This document shows, piece after piece, positions 6,009 to 8,620 of a DNA stretch of 8,620 nucleotides. The stretch lies in the NCBI GenBank assembly GCA_002255315.1, contig NCBD01000035.1, forward strand, positions 1 through 8,620, read 5' to 3'. Source of the DNA: Actinobacteria bacterium 21-64-8 (GTDB lineage: Bacteria > Actinomycetota > Acidimicrobiia > Acidimicrobiales > RAAP-2). Position numbers and translations under genes: made by a program. Numbering within the stretch: the first letter of the stretch is position 1; every line of letters begins with the position of its first letter. The notes under the pieces are model-generated. The model was not told the DNA's origin, searched no databases, and saw only the letters and a list, made by a program, of their open reading frames with translations.

Positions 6009-6055
6009 ACTATCGACCAATATTTTTGTATGCATTCGCCCCGTAGAATTCTTGA
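6009..6055. promoter_or_regulatory. Divergent promoter region between the membrane-protein trio and ctaG
   Basis: An AT-rich 47-bp gap. On the plus strand TAGAAT (6044-6049) lies 6 nt before the ctaG GTG with no ribosome-binding site, as expected for a leaderless mRNA; no good -35 is seen. On the minus strand no convincing -10 was found before ATG 6008, although the stretch 6010-6030 is nearly all A/T. Confidence 0.45.
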
Positions 6056-6892
6056 GTGCTCGGCACCTTGATTCCCGCGTTCTCCTGGCACCACCTCAAC
6101 CAGTGGACGATATCTCTCGTTCCCAACGTGTTTTTGTTGGTTTTTGCCGCCGGCTATCTCTGGGCCCAGCGACGAATTGCCTGGCCCCGCGCACGAACGG
6201 TGTGTTTCCTGCTCGGCCTCGCGGTCACGTTTCTCGCCGTCGAAAGCGTTATCGGCGTCTTTGATCACACCTACTTCTCGGTGCACATGGTCCAACACCT
6301 GTTGCTCATCATGGTCGCCGGGCCGCTCTTCGCACTGGGCGCCCCCTTAGAACTGCTCTATCAAGTTCTCCACGAACGCGGCCGCGCAGTCCTCGACGGA
6401 CGCGTCGTCACGGCGCTCTTACACCCACTCGTCGCTTTTGGTCTTTACCTCGTGTTCATTCCCATCGCCCACCTCACGAGCTTTTATAACTTGATGTTGC
6501 TGCACGAGCCGCTACACGATCTCGAACACGTCGCCTTTCTCGTCGTGGGCTACCTCTTTTTTCGCGTCGCCTTCGGTCGCGAACACGGCGTGCAACTGCA
6601 CCCGGGACTTCGACTCGTCTTCGTCATGGCGGCGGTACCAGTGGACACCTTCACGGGTCTGGCGCTCGTGTCGGAGACGAAGAATCCCTTTCCCGCCTAC
6701 CGTCACCTCGCCCCAAGTGGGGCGTCGCGGTTATCGATCTTGAACGATATTCACTTAGGGGGCGTCATTATGTGGATAGGTGGCGACGTGTTGATGCTGC
6801 TCGCCTGTATCCCCATCACGGTGATTTGGGTGCGATACGAGACGCGCCGTACGCGCGTGCTTGATCAAGAGCTCGACGCGCTCGGGCTCTAG
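6056..6892 (+). CDS. CtaG (caa3-type) cytochrome c oxidase assembly factor
   Basis: A 278-residue polytopic membrane protein of the caa3_CtaG family, needed in Bacillus for active caa3 oxidase and proposed to help insert copper into the CuB/CuA centres. About seven membrane helices can be seen (near residues 20-38, 48-66, 80-102, 122-140, 153-172, 184-203 and 236-256). Family-type histidine clusters are present: HMVQH (77-81), HEPLHDLEH (150-158) and a late D-x-H-x-GG (231-236) followed by MWIGGD (239-244); these are candidate metal ligands. This family is unrelated in sequence to Cox11-type CtaG. The GTG start has a TAGAAT box 6 nt upstream. No oxidase subunit genes are in the window. The gene ends directly against the stop of the convergent kinase gene. 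Confidence 0.9.
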   Translation: MLGTLIPAFSWHHLNQWTISLVPNVFLLVFAAGYLWAQRRIAWPRARTVCFLLGLAVTFLAVESVIGVFDHTYFSVHMVQHLLLIMVAGPLFALGAPLELLYQVLHERGRAVLDGRVVTALLHPLVAFGLYLVFIPIAHLTSFYNLMLLHEPLHDLEHVAFLVVGYLFFRVAFGREHGVQLHPGLRLVFVMAAVPVDTFTGLALVSETKNPFPAYRHLAPSGASRLSILNDIHLGGVIMWIGGDVLMLLACIPITVIWVRYETRRTRVLDQELDALGL

Positions 6893-6924
6893 CTACAACA
6901 GCCCCGCGTTTAACGCGAGCTCTT
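6867..6924. repeat. Nested inverted repeat around the abutting ctaG and kinase stop codons
   Basis: Arms AAGAGCTCG (6867-6875) and CGAGCTCTT (6916-6924) pair over 9 bp; inside them CGCG (6877-6880) can pair with CGCG (6905-6908) and GGGCT (6884-6888) with AGCCC (6900-6904). The 11-nt loop (6889-6899) holds both stop codons. A second, local palindrome, CGCGTTTAACGCG, lies at 6905-6917. No T-run follows on either strand, so this is not a standard intrinsic terminator; it may structure both 3' ends. GC-rich coding DNA yields such pairings by chance fairly often. Confidence 0.4.
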
Positions 6925-7930
6925 CGAGGTCCGACTCAGGTCGCGCGCCGAGGTGCGTGATGACTTCGCCCGCGCACAGCGAACCAAGTTCGGCCGCCTC
7001 CACCGGGTCGGCACCGAGGGCCAGCGAGTACAAAAAGCCCGCGGCGAACATGTCGCCCGCGCCGTTTTGGTCAACGACATGCTCGACCTCGCTCGCGGGT
7101 ACTGAGACGACGCCGGTCATGGTCGCCACGTCAGCGCCCTGAGGTCCGCGCGTCACCACGGCCAAAATCCCGAGCTCTTCAATGGCGGCGAAGGCGTCGT
7201 CGAGGTCGCGCAATTGAAAGAGCGACAAAATCTCGTCTTCATTCGCGAGCAGCACATCGACGTCGCCCGTGACCAGATCGAGAAAGTCCCGACGGTGACG
7301 ATCAACACAAAACGAATCCGATAGCGACAGCGCGACCATGGAGTCGTGGTCGTGCGCAAAGTTGACGACCTTTCGAATCGCTTCTTTCGCGGGCGGAAGA
7401 TCGAAGAGGTAGCCCTCGACGTACGTGATCTCTGAGCGCGAAATGAGACCCTCGTGGATGTCGTTGACGCGTAATTGATTGGAAGCTCCCAAATAGGTAG
7501 CCATCGTGCGCTGCGCGTCGGGAGTAATGAACACGTGGCACCGACCCGTCGCGCCCTCGCCGAGTTGCGCCGTCGCCACGTCGAGCTCCACGCCCAGTGA
7601 GCGCAAATCGTGGCAGAAGCGCTCACCGAACTCATCGTTGGCGACTTTGCCGATATAGCCGCACGTCCCACCAAGCGCCGCGACCCCGGCGATGGAGTTG
7701 GCGACCGAGCCGCCCGACATCTGAATCGTCGGGCCCATCGCGCCGTAGAAGCGTTCGAGTTGGCTCTCTTCGATGAGCGACATCGAAGCTTTCACCAGTC
7801 CGAGTTGGGCGAAAATTTCGTCAAAGTCTTGCGTAATGATGTCGAGCAAAGCGTTGCCGATTCCCGTGACGGCTAAGCGGTTTGGACCGGGCTTCATGCG
7901 CAGCGAAACGGGCGTTGGTGTGGAAGTCAC
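6893..7930 (-). CDS. PfkB-family kinase, probable adenosine kinase
   Basis: A ribokinase/PfkB-fold kinase that transfers phosphate from ATP to the 5'-hydroxyl of a sugar or nucleoside. The 345 residues show GIGNALLD (23-30), GGSVANS (73-79), GRCHVFITPD (129-138), SLSDSFCVDR (202-211), NEDE (230-233, the N-x-x-E Mg motif), TRGPQGA (260-266) and GAGD with catalytic D293. The full pattern closely resembles proteins annotated as adenosine kinase in alphaproteobacteria, pointing to purine salvage (adenosine to AMP), although sugar kinases of this family are hard to exclude. The residue two places before the GAGD glycine, usually Thr in DTxGAGD, is Gln (DQNGAGD, 287-293). Start: GTG 7930, with TACGCT 6 nt upstream suggesting a leaderless mRNA; ATG 7897 is an alternative matching homologue N-termini. 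The stop abuts the ctaG stop (TAGCTA). Confidence 0.88.
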   Translation of the reverse strand: MTSTPTPVSLRMKPGPNRLAVTGIGNALLDIITQDFDEIFAQLGLVKASMSLIEESQLERFYGAMGPTIQMSGGSVANSIAGVAALGGTCGYIGKVANDEFGERFCHDLRSLGVELDVATAQLGEGATGRCHVFITPDAQRTMATYLGASNQLRVNDIHEGLISRSEITYVEGYLFDLPPAKEAIRKVVNFAHDHDSMVALSLSDSFCVDRHRRDFLDLVTGDVDVLLANEDEILSLFQLRDLDDAFAAIEELGILAVVTRGPQGADVATMTGVVSVPASEVEHVVDQNGAGDMFAAGFLYSLALGADPVEAAELGSLCAGEVITHLGARPESDLEELALNAGLL

Positions 7931-7969
7931 GCTGCGAGCGTAGAAGATTTCATAATAAGGTTGCGAACC
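7931..7969. promoter_or_regulatory. Divergent promoter region between the kinase and aminopeptidase genes
   Basis: Thirty-nine base pairs separate two GTG starts. For the kinase, TACGCT (7942-7937, minus) lies 6 nt before the start. For the aminopeptidase, CATAAT (7951-7956) or TAAGGT (7956-7961) could be the -10 box, the latter 8 nt before the start; AAGG at 7957-7960 could instead be a weak ribosome-binding site. The two promoters must overlap, so their polymerases may compete. Confidence 0.45.
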
Positions 7970-8620
7970 GTGAGCACTTCATCGAATCCCTACCGCCTCG
8001 CGCGCCACGTCATACCGAGCGCGTACCGCATCTTCTTAAGTCCGGACCTCAGCGCCTTTAGCTTCAGCGGGCGCGTGGAAATCGATGTCGACATCGTCGA
8101 ACCCGCCGCCGAGTTGACCCTGCACGCCATTGAGTTAGACCTCGGCGCGGCCACGTTGACGAGCGGCGGCGTCAGCCTTCGCTCGAGCGAGGTCGCTTAC
8201 GACGGGACCTACGAGACGGCCACCTACCGCTTCGACGAAGCGCTACCCAGTGGTCCGGCGGTCTTAGAGATTGCCTTCACGGGCACCTTAAACGACCAAC
8301 TGCACGGTTTTTATCGCTCGACCTTCACCGACGACGAGGGCGTCACTCACGTCATCGCAACCACCCAGTTCGAACATTCTGACGCTCGACGCGCCTTTCC
8401 CTGTTTCGATGAGCCTTCCTTCAAGGCGACTTACGAAGTCAGTTTGACCGTACCGAGTCACTTGGCCGCGTATTCAAACTCTCCCGTCGCGAGCAACGTG
8501 GACCTCGGCAACGGCCAGCGTACCGTGACCTTCACGCCGACGATGAAGATGTCGACCTACCTCGTCGCGTTCGTCATTGGACCCTTCGAAGAGACGGACG
8601 CGCTCGACGTGGACGGGGTG
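7970..8620 (+). CDS. M1-family aminopeptidase, N-terminal 217 codons (partial)
   Basis: Zinc aminopeptidases of the M1 (gluzincin) family remove N-terminal residues from peptides. The open frame runs 217 codons to the window edge without a stop. It begins with the beta-rich N-terminal domain and contains TQFEHSDARRAFPCFDEP (132-149) followed by SFKATYEVSLTVP (150-162), the hallmark of the family just ahead of the catalytic domain; MKMSTYLVAFVIG (192-204) is also typical. The short N-terminus, which opens directly as RLARHVIPSAYRIFLSPD, and the Tyr in AFTGTLNDQLHGFYRS resemble the puromycin-sensitive/tricorn-interacting type rather than E. coli PepN. No signal peptide is seen, so it is likely cytoplasmic. 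The GAMEN and HExxH motifs lie beyond the window. GTG at 7970 is chosen because it opens the frame next to a plausible promoter. Confidence 0.92.
   Translation, partial: MSTSSNPYRLARHVIPSAYRIFLSPDLSAFSFSGRVEIDVDIVEPAAELTLHAIELDLGAATLTSGGVSLRSSEVAYDGTYETATYRFDEALPSGPAVLEIAFTGTLNDQLHGFYRSTFTDDEGVTHVIATTQFEHSDARRAFPCFDEPSFKATYEVSLTVPSHLAAYSNSPVASNVDLGNGQRTVTFTPTMKMSTYLVAFVIGPFEETDALDVDGV

Noticed and set aside
6009..6035. N-terminal extension of the two-helix membrane protein to ATG 6035
   Set aside because: The 27 nt are far more AT-rich than coding DNA here and would leave only 20 bp for two divergent promoters; not excluded outright.

Overview
The window is a compact, high-GC stretch of chromosome (about 60% GC by eye), almost entirely coding, with many GTG starts and many start/stop overlaps. 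The gene order rsmI - metG - tatD - (cell-wall protein) - rsmA and a 27-codon gene for the actinobacterial ribosomal protein bL37 point to the phylum Actinomycetota. TTA codons are not avoided, several genes appear leaderless, and an RpfB-type protein is absent from its usual slot. These fit a deep-branching class such as Acidimicrobiia better than Streptomyces or Mycobacterium, but the class is inference.

Left block (minus strand, 4308 to 1): rsmI (16S rRNA 2'-O-methyltransferase), metG (methionyl-tRNA synthetase), tatD (metal-dependent hydrolase/DNase), a secreted protein with two PASTA domains and a C-terminal RlpA-like double-psi beta-barrel, and rsmA (16S rRNA dimethyltransferase, only the first 44 codons present). 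Genes overlap by 4 nt (GTGA) or are separated by 23-59 nt, so this is one translation and ribosome-maturation operon carrying a cell-wall gene. In many actinobacteria the cell-wall position is held by RpfB, and in Bacilli by YabE.

Middle: the bL37 gene (4359-4442, plus) is divergent from rsmI. The rsmI -35 box overlaps the bL37 start codon, tying two ribosome-related genes to one short promoter region. bL37 ends tail-to-tail with a glycerophosphodiester phosphodiesterase gene, and their stop codons overlap. That gene is the last of a tightly coupled minus-strand trio (6008 to 4439): a two-helix membrane protein of unknown function, a DUF3817 membrane protein, and the GDPD-family enzyme.

Right block: a CtaG-type (caa3) cytochrome oxidase assembly protein (plus, 6056-6892) is divergent from the trio and meets a PfkB-family kinase, probably an adenosine kinase (minus, 7930-6893), stop codon against stop codon. 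An M1-family aminopeptidase (plus, from 7970, cut by the window end) is divergent from the kinase across 39 bp.

No mobile element, CRISPR array, tRNA or rRNA was seen, and no gene-free stretch exceeds 60 bp. Nothing here is a plainly new multi-gene system. The points most worth following are the PASTA-PASTA-DPBB protein in the rpfB/yabE slot, the unlisted bL37 gene with its shared promoter, the uncharacterised membrane/GDPD trio, and a nested inverted repeat around the abutting ctaG/kinase stops.
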